From positions 31,552,215 through 31,616,214 of the forward strand of contig NC_044916.1 in the NCBI RefSeq assembly GCF_003576645.1: 64,000 bases of DNA, read 5' to 3'. Shown piece by piece: positions 44,901-58,440 of the stretch. The stretch comes from Ipomoea triloba (lineage: Eukaryota > Streptophyta > Magnoliopsida > Solanales > Convolvulaceae). The notes beneath the pieces were generated by a model. That model worked only from the letters and a program-made list of their open reading frames with translations. It was not told the DNA's origin and ran no database searches. Numbering within the stretch: the stretch's first letter is position 1; each line of letters begins with the position of its first letter. The position numbers and the translations under genes were made by a program.

Positions 44901-47900
44901 TAAATTCATTAACAAGAATGCCATTCTGGGCATACATCAATGGTGAAGTCCAGTAACCCCAAATCCACCACTTCTTCACATCATCTGCAGAATCAGAATG
45001 GAAAACCGACTTCTTTGTATCAGACATTTCTTGCATAATACATATTAGTTTGTACACACAATCATTGTTACAATACAAACCTCGCGAAAGAACAATGCCA
45101 CCAAGAGCGAATTGCAGAAGCAAAGCAAAGGATCCAAATGTGTTGGCAACTCCCATAGTCCTACCCACAGCAGCAATAAACCGAAACAGTGAAGAAGCCA
45201 TCTGGTTTGCCATGATCAATATCAAGAACTGTTTGAACAACCTGAAACCGAAAGAGGAAAAGTATTATTTCTTGATCAATAACCAACCAACCAAGAAATG
45301 AAATCATCATGTTATTACCTGCCAACATTCGGATCGAACCCCATGACATAGTAAGTAACAAACACCCAAAGCCCGACTTCAACAAATGTCACCGGGACTT
45401 TGAGGATCCAGGAAGGAAGAGCATAAGCCCAAGGAGGGAAAAACAGGAGGTCCCTTTGCTTGTAGAACACCGGCAGCTTATAAATCGTCATAGGAAGCTC
45501 AGACATACCATTGAACATAATCATAACCACCGCGAAAAACAGGGCGCCAACATAAATCCCTCCATCAGTCTCAGTATCTTTCTTCATTTCAGTTCGGAAG
45601 AACAGTGTCATTGTAATAAGAGCCATTATGGTAAGCTGGAATTCAATATCAATATCAATATCAGTTAACATTCAAAATGTGAAAGGTGCAAACATCCTTA
45701 AAATGCCAGACAGGCAGTTGACTTAATGTTTTACCTGGCAGAACTTGAAGACATAAGCAAATGAGTTTCTATGCATTAGCAAATACTCTCTCTCAGTGCA
45801 AACCTTCAAGAGCTGCTTACTTCCTATGCCATATTTCTCGTTTGTCAAGGCCGCAGGGTGGCTTTTGGTTTTATCGTATGGCACCGAAAGCTCCTCTGCT
45901 GACCTCCTCCCAACATGGAAAGATTGGTATGCCTCAGCAAATTCCTTAGCCTTCACAAACCTGTAAGGCTCATCTCTTCGTATCCAATATTGTTGTTGAT
46001 CTTTCTTGGATGTCACCTGTCAACAATTCAGTTTAGTATCAAATACGACAGCAGATTATGAGCAAAGACACAAGATCAAGCTCTAACAGTCCTAGTATGA
46101 GAGTCACACCCCCAGCTCTCTGGGCGGCATTAGTCCTCCCACCTAATCTAATGGATTGCTGAGTTACCGTGTTTTATCAGCCCCAGAAATCTTGAAGTGT
46201 TGGTTTTGAGATGAGGGATTTCGTCTTTTATGAGCAATAATATATTAAGGGTCCCTTTGGAAAGTAGGAAAATGACTTCCAGAAAATGTTTTCGGAAAAT
46301 ATTTTTCTTTACCGTGTTTGGTTGCGTTATGGAAAACTGTCTTGATGTGTTTAGTTCATTTTGGCCGAGAACATGCTAAACGACATTTTGGCCATTCCAG
46401 AAAATGACTTACCGAACAAAATTCGGTATGTCATTTTCAGGCAAAATGAACTGATTTTCCTTGGTCAACGAAAAACATTTTCTGCATTTTCAGGACGATG
46501 CCAAACACCGAAAATTCCGAAAATATTTTCTAATTTACCAAATACACCCTAAGTAAAGAATCTATTGCATTTCCTAATGGAGAAATAGAAAATTGGAAAA
46601 TGGTTCTATGAAGTGAAGGGCATGCGTACGTACTTCTTGCAAGAAATCGGCGACGCCTTTTCTGTCAGGGCATCTGAACCCCATGGACTCGAAGAAGTCG
46701 AGGATGTCTTCGCGAGGGCCCTGGTAAACGAGGTATCCATCCGACAACAAAATAATATCGTCGAACAGGTTGTAGGTCTCGGGCGCGGGTTGGAGCAGAG
46801 AAATGACGGCGGTTCCCTTCAGAATGTGGACGTACTGCTTAAGCGAATTAACGATGGAATAGGTTGTGGAGCTGTCGAGCCCCGTCGAGATTTCGTCCAT
46901 GAAAAGAGCTTTCGCCGGTCCGACAATCATCTCGCCGGTGGTCACACGCTTTTTCTGCCCGCCCGATATTCCTCGTATCATTTCATCGCCCACCATTGTG
47001 TCTGCACAAACTTCCAGTCCCAGAATCTGCGCGCACCAATATCCATTTATTAATTTTCATTAATTTTGGTCACTATATATATATTTTTCGATCGATTGAT
47101 GATTCAAATTCTCATTACCTTAAGAACATAATCAGTCACCACATTTGCTTCTTGTCCTTCAGTAGCTGCAGCCTATATATATTCACACCAAAATCAAATA
47201 TTATAATAATCAAAATCATGTCTTTTCGTAGTAAAAAAATCAAAACTAAACAAAACAAAATCAAAACAATCACTATAATTTACACATCCGTTATCATATC
47301 AAGGTCAAACGGGACTTAAGGAAGCGATAGTATATTAGTATCAGTGGCTCAGCCGAACCGCCCCAACCAAATGTTATGCTTATAAAGAATCTGTCTACTT
47401 TAAGTTTAAATTGAGCTAAACAGGAGTGGACAAATTAACTACGGTACTTTATTAGTTACTTAGTTACTTATTGATAGTTGATTTGTTCATTAAATGATTA
47501 AGTCTACCACTTCGATACTAAATATGCATTTCAAGTGATTAAATGAGTCTAAACAAATGTGTTCAACAACAATAATAATAATGTACGGAGTAATTTATTG
47601 CAGGGAATAAGAAAGTGCATTTTTAATTCCTGAATTTGTTGATCCTGTCGGAATCACATACGTGTGCTGGCGTAGCATCGCCGCAATAAATTAAATCTAC
47701 TCTCCCCTCTGTTTACACTCACTGACCCTAAACCCCCTATATAATAATATATTTTGGTTGACCACTGTACATATGACCCAATGCCTTACGTCAATCCAAA
47801 TAATAATTTATCTTTCTAATACTTTATGAATAATGATTTAGATTTTTTAATACTATTATGTTGGACTACGTAACTTAACACTTTAAAGTGATAACACACT

Positions 47901-49700
47901 AATATTATTGGTCAATAAATTATTATTTTTAGTATGATATAAAATGTATAGAGCAATTTAGTCGATTTATTCAATGCATATTTTCAAATAATGTGTATAA
48001 TCTTTTTCTAATAACTCAAAAAAATGCTGAATTCTTACCTTCATGTAAACATCAATATCGGGATCTGGTTTGATGTTTGCTGCCTTCTCCCTTCTTGACA
48101 ATTCCGCCAACATTTCTGCAAATATTTCCCAACATTTAAGAAACTAACTTTGACCATAAAATTAGGAATTAGGAATTAGGTAGGAAAAAGAAATATATTA
48201 CGAACCATAGCGAGAGCCAACACCCTGGCATCTAGCTGAGAATTCCAAGGTTTCTCGAACTGTCATTTCTCCGATATGCAAATCGTGTTGGCTAATGTAC
48301 GCAGCTGTTCTCTGAGGCACAAATTCGGTTAAGCCATGCCCATTGTATGTCACTCTTCCACCCACCCTCAATGCTTTATCAAGCTTCCCTGCCAGGGCTA
48401 GTAAAAGTGTTGTCTTCCCCGAACTCGGTGGCCCCAACAGCAACGTCATTCTGTACGTACAATTATATATAAAAATTACTCTCCCATCCATATTATCAAC
48501 CAACTAAGCACCATATAATTTTTATTTTTGGACTGAGGAAGGAAGCCCCCTGCAGCCACGTGTGTACCCATCTCGTGACTATAATCGACAAACGAAAATT
48601 ATACGGATATCAACCAGTCTAGGTTGTTTATAGTTGATTGACTCAAACCATTAATAGACCGCTCTCTCGTAAAGGGATGAACTTAATTGGTAGCTTATAG
48701 TTATTATCAAACCAACAGTTCAACTAACTTAGTTAGAGTTGCTCAGTCAACTAAGCAAGATATATTTAGATTGTAATATGTACTGATGAATAGGTAGTAA
48801 CTAATTAACCTGCATGGCTTGATGATTCCACTAACATCATTGAGGATAGTGAGGTTCCTTTTTTTGGTTCTAGTGAGGTGAAGGGCGTTCAGCAGATCCT
48901 GTTACATAGAAAAGGAAGAAGATCGGTTTATATATAGTGAAGTAGAAGTGAAATGCATGTGATCGATGAATATTAAGAGAGAGGGAAGATGAAATGAAGC
49001 ATATATATATATATATATATATATTTGAGTAAGTACCTCAATGAAATTTGTAGTGAAATTGATGAATGTGGGCAAAGCTCTGCTGCCTGCATATGCATCT
49101 GCCTCCACTTTCAGATGCTCATATCTCACTTCTATTGTCGGCAAATCTATCCCAACTCTGCATATATATTTCAAATTTCATATTATTCTAAAACACATCT
49201 ATTTTAATTTACACTTTATACTTATAAAGTTAACAACTCCAGCTAAATTGGTCAGATTATAACAATACAAGATTATAAGTTGTACCATAACAGAACAGGA
49301 GAGAAGTATTAACACAAGCTAAGTGACAGACAAACCTATCTATTCTGTTCCTGAGTTTCATCAAAAACTTCTCGTTGTCTTCATCGGCAACATTAACAAG
49401 CCGCTGAAGCAAGGTCTGTCGCTCGTGGAATCCGAGGTTGTTGATATCCACCTCCGTGGCCGGGCCTTCCGCTCCGAAGAGAAGCCCTTTTCTGAGACGG
49501 TCGAACGTCGGCAACTTCTCGAGCGCCGCCCATTTAAGAGCCTCCTCGTCGTCCTCGTCCCTGGACGACCGGGAAAACACCTCCACGCCGGTGTTCCTCC
49601 ATATGGAATTGCTGTTCGCTCTGGAACTCCCTCTTAAGCTCCCTCTCAAACTCCCTCTTATACTCCCCCCTCTTATAATCCCCAAATCCGCCGCCTCCAT
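41957..49700 (-). CDS. PDR1-like: Full-size ABCG / pleiotropic drug resistance (PDR1-like) transporter
   Basis: Nineteen exons on the minus strand join in frame to 1,445 residues: 49336-49700, 49037-49157, 48810-48898, 48206-48450, 48039-48115, 47119-47172, 46634-47026, 45735-46016, 45319-45635, 45081-45241, 44881-44984, 44583-44739, 43939-44480, 43539-43829, 43364-43447, 42916-43277, 42651-42822, 42313-42567 and 41957-42223. The order is the reverse (ABC)-(TM) x2 of plasma-membrane PDR pumps that export terpenoids, hormones or other metabolites. NBD1 has GPPSSGKTT at 198-206 and SGGQ at 338-341. NBD2 has GVSGAGKTT at 890-898, an LSTEQ signature at 997-1001 and [10 protein letters not shown] soon after. 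Hydrophobic blocks follow each NBD. The N-terminus has a short RGSL/RGSS repeat, then [17 protein letters not shown], a PDR hallmark. All key residues are present. The substrate cannot be read from sequence. Intron 7 carries a Tourist-like MITE. Confidence 0.95.
46249..46549. mobile_element. Tourist-like (PIF/Harbinger) MITE in an intron of the PDR gene
   Basis: Ends GGGTCCCTTTGG and CCAAATACACCC are inverted and rich in the 'gggtgtgtttgg' consensus. They are flanked by TAA at 46246-46248 and 46550-46552, the 3-bp duplication of PIF/Harbinger elements. The interior repeats 'ggaaaatatttt' and 'gaaaatga' in inverted pairs. It lies between exons 7 and 8 of the transporter. Confidence 0.75.
48993..49024. 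repeat. (TA)n microsatellite in intron 2 of the PDR gene
   Basis: About 30 bp of TA dinucleotides just upstream (+ strand) of the splice donor of exon 2. Confidence 0.9.
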
Positions 49701-49881
49701 GCTCTTCTTCTATATTGTCCTTCAATTCTCTGGACTTTCGAGTTCTGATCTGGAATTTTTAGACGATGATATGTATGATCAGAGTTTAATATAATTTGGC
49801 CTTCTCTCTGTTCTCAGAGTAGAAGAAATTAGCTAAGAGGTGCAGAGGAGAGAGGTGTTTGGGTGTGTTGAAGATTGGTAG

Positions 49882-49888
49882 TTTTATA
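49882..49888 (-). promoter_or_regulatory. TATA box of the PDR transporter gene
   Basis: Reads TATAAAA on the minus strand, about 180 bp upstream of the start codon, giving a predicted leader of about 150 nt. It is the best TATA-like match in the proximal upstream region. Confidence 0.5.
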
Positions 49889-51930
49889 GTGGCCGGGAAG
49901 AGTAGAGATATCCAACTACTGTTTAGCGGGCGGCTCAGATTAATCGCCAAAACCTGTCTAATTTGCATTTCCCATTTAATTTTCTAGCTTTTTGGTATAA
50001 GACGACATTTTGTTTTTATTTTGTCTAAAACAGGGAAATAAAATGTTCTCAAAAAAAACAGGGAAATAAACTATTATTACTAATTTTTTAATCAAGCTAA
50101 AGGTCAAAAGCTATCCATTAGAAGTACCCAAAAAGAACAATTACTTTTTCTCTCTTATTTTTCTTAAATTTTGCATTTATAGTTCAATAACTACTAGAAA
50201 AATATTGAGAAAATATGATTAAAATTCACATTATTCTTCAAATTAAGAATTCCAATTACAAGACAATCGCAATTAGGTTGGTTGGATTATTAGTTTGATA
50301 ACTACAAGATTATAAGTTTAATTGTTCATGGGTTGTTGTCGATCAGCTATAGGCGGCCTAAGCTGATTTACTCCATTGTGGAAGGCAAAAGGGATCAGAC
50401 AACTTAGTTTGATTTACCTCATTGTAGATCCATTTCGGATAGGCTAATTAAACAACCCTTGCAAGAAATCAAACTTGAAAAAGAGTTACTAAGTACTGCT
50501 ACTACTATATGACTAATTTGATTAAGGTTGTCCATATTCTTTTACTAGTATATAATAATAAGAGAGAAATTAAATTTGTTGAAAGTTGAGTCATTTTGTA
50601 CTTTTTAACCAAACTTGGTTAATTTGTATAATAAAAAATTAAAAGGAATGAGAGATTTTATGTATATGAAAAGAAAAAGAATTTTTAAAAAAATTGTTCA
50701 CTATTTTTTCATTAATATTTATTAGTACTATACTTTACCAATAGTTATATTTCAGGATAGGCAATATAATGGGAAATTGTAACCAAAAAATTAGGATGCA
50801 TGCCACCATCTTTGACCTTTCAGCTGGATCATAACAGATTGGAGGACAAGGAACTGAAGGAAGTATAGAAGCTACGTGGAAAATTCATAGGACATATTGT
50901 ACATTTGTACATTAATAAGTATTACGACATTTTCCAAGCCACATATTCTTTGTGTGCAATAGTTTTAAAATCAATCATATTCCACTACTGCCTGTTTGAC
51001 AGCAACGTTGGGCAGCCAGGTTTGAATAAACGACTTAACTGGCACCGTTAGATTGGCCCAACAATCAAGCCTTCGTTGTATTTTTTCAAATACTTATGTT
51101 CTTATACCATGGACACGAGTTCACCTTGTGTCCATTTACATATTAAATGTTTACAATTTGAATTATGAGCATTCAGTATGTAAGTTATAAATAATTAATA
51201 TATAAATTGTGAATATTCAGTATGTAAATGGTGTATTTTAAACCCGACTTCACCTTGCAATGTGATTCCGAATTCCCATAATGATTTGCGGTCTTTTTCG
51301 TCTTCACTATATTTTACTTTTACATCTTGTTGCATACCTATGTGAAAGTGAAAATGCCGTTTTTCTTACCCATTTTATATTATATTAAAAAAATGACAAA
51401 TGAACTTTTTAGAAAGTGAATGGGTATTTGAAAATTAACTTGTAGGTGTATTAAATATTTTGGTTGATTGATGGTATTAGTAAGTTGTAAAAATGTGTTT
51501 AGAAAATTAGTTATTTATAATTAGCTAATAATATATAAAATGACTTACGTATTTAAAAAAATATTATTGATGATTTTTATCGGACCGCGCACATCATAAA
51601 ATGGGTAGAAATATAACTTAAACAGGTAAAAAAAAATACGGAGTAGTAATAATATTTCACATGCACTAGACCCAAGCAATATTCACAATGGAGTGATGGA
51701 CTAATGAGTAAATGCAAGGTATGTAAAAGTTAAAAGACTCAGAGATAATAATCCTAACCATATGTGAAATGCTGCTTTATTTACCAATTTTATATTTTTA
51801 AAAATGATAATGAACTTTTTAGAGAGTCAAGTTTCTATTATATACTTTCCTTTTATTTGAATGAAAAAAATGAAATGAATAAAAAAAATTATAAATCACT
51901 TTTTTGATATGTTGTTGTTAAGCGTCACAA

Positions 51931-52068
51931 TATTTTAGCATCATTAGGTTACTTATGAAGTAGTCGAGAATACATGTTAAATCATAAATAAATAAATAAA
52001 TAAATACAGACTGATATTTTAGCATCATTAGGTTACTTATGAAGTAGTCGAGAATACATGTTAAATCA

Positions 52069-52099
<31 letters not shown>

Positions 52100-52106
52100 A
52101 GACTGA
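51931..52106. repeat. Direct tandem duplication, period 84 bp, ending in (AAAT)n
   Basis: The unit 'tattttagcatcattagg' through 'tacatgttaaatcataaat' appears at 51931 and again, apparently unchanged, at 52015. The second copy has more AAAT units than the first. A recent duplication by slippage or unequal exchange is likely. Confidence 0.93.
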
Positions 52107-54463
52107 TACAAAAAAAAATAAAATGAGTTACATGGATAAAACAAGGGCTTATATTATTCGCCTTATTGGCAATAAAGCTCAAAAATTGATGTCGTGTAAT
52201 AATTATATCCAATTATACATAACAATAATATATAAACTTTAAAACTTTAGAGATTTAATATCACATATTTGTATATTGTCACAAATATATTTAATTATAA
52301 TGTTAATTCAAGTAAAAAAAAAAAAACTCTTTAGTTAAGATGTAAATTCGCATTCACTATACAAGTGAGTGCATATAAAATAATTCATTTAAAAAAAATG
52401 ATTGCATGCTACTCGAGATCTATATTTTATAATTTCATATTACATAATCATGACATATAAAATAGTTAAAATTTATTATATTGTATACCATGTGCGGAAA
52501 TATCATGTATGATGCAACCTTATTTATTTTATATGTTTAATTATAGTTGATTACTGTGTTTATTTTAATAACACAATAACCATCATATCATATCGTTAAC
52601 AAATATAAAAATTATATTCAGGGTTAATTAGTTTGTCACCTAATTTAAATGTCATGATTGAAGGCGATAATGTGAGCATATAAATACTAGAATTTGATTA
52701 GTAGGCTAATTGTGTGATACACGATTTACCTTCGCAATAGTTCGAGGGGCGGAGTCCTGTAGAAATAAGATTGGTTCGACAATGTTGGGATGACCCAAGT
52801 TATTAAAAAAAAAATCAAAACAAAAAATCAAAACAAAACAAAGATACATTTTTTTTTAATGTATTCAATATATATTCAGCGAATATATCGGTATGCTTAC
52901 GGAGTATAAAATATAATAAAACGATACATCGAATCTATATTTCAACTGGACCGCAACTTTATAATGTGTAAAACAAGAGTGAAAAAAATATAGTAAAACA
53001 AAATTAAGTAATTAATAAATTAATAAATAAACAATTTGTAGTGTCAATATTCAACGTCGTCTATAATCGTTGACAAAAGACTTTTAGTCCCTGGAGCCTG
53101 GCCCGACCCGCCAGAGGTTTATAGGGTCAAAACTTAATTGGTCATTCAAAATAAATAAAATTCTTATTCAACAATTTGACGTGACAAGCCTGTAATTAAC
53201 AAGACTTTTGATAATGGACGAAAGAAAACGAAGAGAGAGCCTTGGAGAAAACCCATTCTTGAATCTTGACATTCAATTCTCAAATCAAATCCTCTCATTT
53301 TAGTCGTTGAAAAAAATGGATATGTATATATTTTTTAACAATATTATTATACATTTGACACATTAATCGATGGGGTGTTAATAAAATATTATTTGTCTCT
53401 TTTATTTTAATTATAAATTTTAAATTGCCAATGATTTTATGGTCTAGTGACACGAAATTGCTCACTAAAATAAAAAAATCATAAATTTGAATCCTAGACT
53501 ATGATGTTAATATACAATACACGATACAACTATATATAAAATGTGTAACACTTAATATCATTAATATATATATTGATTGTACCTAATGTTATCAGACTTT
53601 TTTAACACAATTATACCATATAATACTAGTCTTTATTTTTTAACAGTTGTTATTGAATTGGACAACAACTCTAAATTATATACACCAAGAATATTATAGC
53701 AACAACACTTGTGATTCATCAATAAAATACGAGGAAGTAGTTGTGGTGCACTCAAGTTCCGGCGGTCAATTAATCCAACAGTGCCAAAATTCTGAATCTC
53801 TGACGGTTCAAAAACATGTGCTTTAGACTGCAAAAAGCAAACTCCAAAAATATAGTGCACAAAAATCGCTGCACGTTGACTTTGTCAACACCCGGAAATT
53901 AACGGCGTTAATTTTCTTTCTTTTTTACCCCACTAATTAATTTTTACTTTTTTTTTTTTTTTGCAAACACTAATTAAATTATTAAACATGTCAATATCCA
54001 CCTTATTTTCGTGATATAAATTTTGAAAAAAGACATGAACGGTGTGAAGACACAAGTAACCAACCGTGAATGTAATTAAAGACCGGCAAAGATTACTGGT
54101 CCACTTCAATACTAGAACAAGTTTTGATTCTTTTGTTCACACACAAAAGTAAATTAAATGTTTTTGTTTGGTAGAAGATAGGTGCCTGTTTACAAGGATC
54201 TAAATCGTTTTTTGGTGTTACTGGATTAGATGTATGGCAAAAGTTTTGCCAGATATCATTGTTTCCATTAATTTGGAGGCTATTAAGTCAATACAGAGGA
54301 CACAAGTAACCTTCTGTGTTTGAAAACATTTGATTTTTGTTCACATCAAAGTAAATGAAAGATTTGCTTTTCTTCTAGAAATAACTTTATATTCAATTGT
54401 TATAAGTGTCAATATATTTAAATGATGTTAAATAAGAGGGTACTTCGGTCTTAAGTATACAAA

Positions 54464-54763
54464 GGGTGTGTTTGGTTGACGGATTTTGGTATAAGGTATA
54501 TGTATCAAAATGATTGTTATTGTTTGGTTGATCGGTTTTTTGAAATCTATTATGAATTTAGAATACCCCATTAATTGAAAAATTCATACCCTTATTAAAT
54601 AAGAGTTTAATTTCCCTTCCTCATTTCTTCCCAACTATTAATAATCATTCTCATTCCACCATACTACCAAACATGAAAAATAATTTCACAAAAACTCATT
54701 ACATTTACCAAGTATTTGATACATATACCGATTCCGATTTCCATGTGCGAACCAAACACACAC
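54464..54763. mobile_element. MITE with 'gtgtgtttggtt' inverted ends
   Basis: GTGTGTTTGGTT near 54466 is inverted as AACCAAACACAC at 54750-54761. The interior is AT-rich with further loose pairing. No clear target duplication was found, so the superfamily (hAT or Harbinger) is left open. Confidence 0.65.
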
Positions 54764-55886
54764 AAAATGAATTAACAAACTATTTTTATATATGAAGGCA
54801 TTTCATTAGCTCGGATTTCTTTAGCCTGTTTTCTATCATCTACTATTTTTCTGCGGAGACACGAATTGCACCTAAAGAAGACATAGCACTCTGACAAAGT
54901 GAAATAGAGATTTTTCATAAATATATAAACACACACGCACATTTATATATATTAGGTCAACCCACTTTGTATGAAAAACAACCAACATGTTCTCATATTT
55001 ACCATCATTTAAATAGACATGTTGATGAAGGACCACAAATGGTCATGTCACAATAATATTAAGATCAATCAGTGATGTTTTGAAAAAAAAATAATAACTA
55101 AAAGTAAAATAATATGTATTTTTTTTGAATAATAAAATAACATGTATAAGTGTAAGACAAAAAAATAAAATCAACTCTTAATATATTGAAAACGGGAAGC
55201 CATTTTGTAAATTTTGAATTTATTTTAAAAATTTATCTTCACCACATCCACAGAAATTCAAAAGTAACAAATAAAAAAAATCCAAATTTCCAAATATTTT
55301 GGAAATCTAGAAGCAAATTTCCGTCAATGGATCCACATTTCCATACAAAGATCTAACTTAAAAAAAAAAAAAAAAAAAAAAACAAATCCTAGACGGTTGT
55401 CTACTTGTCTAAGGCCACCAATTTCTTCCATGTTTTTCTTAGAAAGAAATTGATGATTTTAATTCATTAATTATACATATATTGTAAACTTAGTCAATAA
55501 ATTATTACATTATTTAATTTTTTTTTCTCTCTTTTTTTTTTTTTTGTTTGGTGGAGATTTATTTTTTGTCTTTAATTATGTATAAAGTTACGGTTCTCCA
55601 TATTCATCTTTGTTGCATACATAGGATTGAACACATAGGCTTCCATGGTTCTTCACATGTATTATAAACCAATATCTTTTATGTAAGATTAATTTCAAGT
55701 TTTTCATACACACCATTGAGTAATGACTATATATTTTCATCTATCACATAAAAAAATAACAAATAACAAATAACAACACGGTTACTATTTGGATCTAAGT
55801 GGACCTATTTTCGGATAAGTTTCAAAAGAGTTGGTGTCTTGGTGATATAATTAATAAAATTTTTTACACAAGATCTGGAGTAATCC

Positions 55887-55888
<2 letters not shown>

Positions 55889-55942
<54 letters not shown>
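55889..55942. repeat. (AT)n microsatellite
   Basis: About 52 bp of uninterrupted AT dinucleotides. Confidence 0.95.
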
Positions 55943-55945
<3 letters not shown>

Positions 55946-57752
55946 TAATTCAAGACCATGAATAAGGTTATAGTAATCAATCCACTTGATTTTCTTTTTC
56001 CTCAACAAGATTAAATTTTATTACATACAAAAGAAATTTGAACAAATTTATGCTAACAAGTATTGTATATTTGTATGTACCATTTCATGTTTTATAATAG
56101 GAAGGATTGCACGTGATACATATATCTAGTTAAATCAAATAATATAATATTTAGTATGAAAATTTTAGTACAAATAGATATTTCCTATAAAGCATAATTA
56201 ATCAGATATTACGTCAACCGTGAAGTGAACATGTGTGCAAATTAGATAGCAACGAATTTTAAGAATTTTCAACTAGGGTCTTCACATGCACTTTGGATAC
56301 ACTCCCGAATGACACTCGTTCATATTTGATGACTAATAGTGTGTTTCTGACACATTTTTTTTAGTAGTTTGTGTTTTTTTAATCTATTGTAGTCTTGTTC
56401 ATAGGTCTAATGAAAGTGATAATTACAAGCGGTCATATTTTGTAATTGAGTAACATTAATTTTGCAACTAGTTAGAATGTTGTAGGTTCAACTTTCAAAT
56501 GCAACAAAAATAAAAAATAAAAATTGCAAGCAATGGATAAATTCATCTACAAATTTGAAAATAAATATAAAGAAGTAAAGACCGAAATAAATGAAATTAT
56601 TTTAATTTATGGTCTTTTATAATTGATTTTTTTTGGGTGGATTTGGTATGACAAATTTGATTATTTGATCACCTTCCAAAAAACTTATGCAACACTTACT
56701 TAACCTATATGATTAAGATTTAAATAATCAGCATAATTGGTTAATAATATTTTTATATAATAAATGACACAAAATGGCATTTGAAAAGCTTGGTTTCATG
56801 ATTAGAAAAGACAAACTCACTATATCTTTTCTTGTATCAATTGTGGATTTTTTTTTTCCTTATCCCTTTTCGAGGTGTGCCAGTTAGAATATTCAAACCA
56901 ATCAAACATGACACCCCACATGCTCCATATATATTCATTATTTTCCTAATTTAATCTCTAATCATTTTGTTTTTGGTTACTATACATCAAGGTCTGATCT
57001 AAAAAATTCCATATTTAATTAATTCAAATTAAAATGAAGGTTATTAATTGATTGACCAACTATTAAATTAATAATTTTTAAATTTAATAGTTAATTAATT
57101 ATAAAATATTATTTCAAACGAAATTTCTCACTCAAATAATTACAAACGTGTCTCATGAAATTGGTTGAGATGATTCGATGTATGTTTTTCTTTTTATTAT
57201 TTTATTACGTAATTAAATATTGTCAATCGAGATTTAGTCTCACATATCTTATCTTGTGTCAACTTTTAATGCACAAATCTTTAACTAAGATTGTATTTAG
57301 ATAATTGCAAGTTGATATTGATTTTGGGTTTTATAATGTGGCTAACTATTACAAAAAGTTGGTTGTCTGCATTATATATGGGGCATTTATCCACCAATTA
57401 TGTAATACTTATGTGATATATACTACACTATATTAGTGGTTGGTACTATTAGTGTCGTGTCAGAAGCATGCTCAGAGGTGCATTAATTTTTTGTATTATT
57501 TTAATTTTTTTTTTATTGTAGTACCAACTAATCTATATCACCTTATAATAATAACATAATCATATCATGGACTATATTAAAGTTTTCCATTCCATTTTAT
57601 TAGGCAAAGTGGGGATTCCCATTTGTCCTATTTTTTCCTCACGGATTTTAGGTTTTATTTATTTAGAGTTTATTTATTGATGGAAATAATTTGGATTTTT
57701 TTAGTATTTACAAAAGGCTTTAGACTTTTGAGAGAAAGTTATAATGGGTGTT

Positions 57753-57754
<2 letters not shown>

Positions 57755-57806
<52 letters not shown>
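57755..57806. repeat. (TA)n microsatellite
   Basis: About 50 bp of TA dinucleotides at the left edge of the insertion within repeat copy A. Confidence 0.95.
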
Positions 57807-57809
<3 letters not shown>

Positions 57810-58165
57810 CAACCACATTAATGGTTTATTTGGAGTTTTTGCTACAGTACATAGTGAGGTGAAAGTGAGAGAAGGTAAGAGAGAGGGGGTTTGGGTACAA
57901 TCGCAAGAGGAGAGTTACTAGAACAGTAATGCCATCGCACAGAATCGAAAGGCAGTCGCGCCACGCGTGCGTGGCTGCCACCAATGTGCCCAGCGGGCGC
58001 GTGTACTGTACGCGCTCGCTAGGCATGCCTGACGTGCACCTGACAAATATTTATTTATTTATTTATTTTGTTAATCAGATATGTTTTTTTTTCCTCTTCT
58101 CACATTTTCTATTTCTTAATCACACTTACAAAAACTCATCAAAAACCACAAAAAGACCTCACTAT
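57807..58165. mobile_element. MITE-like insertion with a GC-rich centre
   Basis: The left end GAGCAACCACATTAATGG is loosely inverted at the right end (CACTATTAAGGATGCTTTA). The centre (57930-58040) is markedly GC-rich for this region ('cgccacgcgtgcgtggctg', 'cagcgggcgcgtg'). Words such as 'cagcgggc.cgtg' also occur near 447-460. It is absent from repeat copy B, so it inserted after the duplication. Confidence 0.55.
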
Positions 58166-58184
58166 TAAGGATGCTTTAATACTC

Positions 58185-58440
58185 TCTCTAACTTCCATCC
58201 CATTTTGTATGTCTGGTTCGGTTAACGAGATTTGATTGAAATTATTTTAAATTTAATTTTTCGTAATATTAGTATGTTAAATTTATATATTTAGAAACTA
58301 CATTAAAAGTACTATTAAACACACAAAAAATCAAATTTAAAAACGATTAAAAATTACTAAAGAAAATAAGCAATGAAAAGATTGTTGGTTTGACAAATAA
58401 ATAGTAAACATGACATGTAAAATGAGACAGAGAGAGTGAC
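58185..58440. mobile_element. MITE, second copy of the 14625 family
   Basis: Shares 'ttatatatttagaaactaca', 'taaaagtactattaaacaca' and 'tggtttgacaaata' with 14625-14850. Starts with a 'cttccatcccattttgtatg' word. Absent from repeat copy B. Confidence 0.55.

Larger units (their letters stand above)
49990..57600. other. Gene-poor AT-rich region
   Basis: No exon with recognisable similarity was found over 7.6 kb. Contents include SINE-like heads (about 50270-50330 and 53440-53500, 'atggtctagtgacacg', and a SINE-tail-like piece at 52740-52800), a tandem duplication at 51931, a MITE at 54464, homopolymers (A23 near 55360) and (AT)n at 55889-55942. Open frames here are short and unsupported. Confidence 0.55.

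Noticed and set aside
45309..45668. Plus-strand open frames opposite the transporter (for example 45309-45668 and 46613-47053)
   Set aside because: They are antisense shadows of PDR coding exons with no independent similarity.
51931..52106. CRISPR-like repeat array
   Set aside because: Only two copies, no spacers, and a eukaryotic context; it is a simple tandem duplication.
53633..53860. 75-residue minus-strand open frame with mixed composition
   Set aside because: No recognised family, no splice or promoter context, and AT-rich repeat surroundings; could not be supported as a gene.
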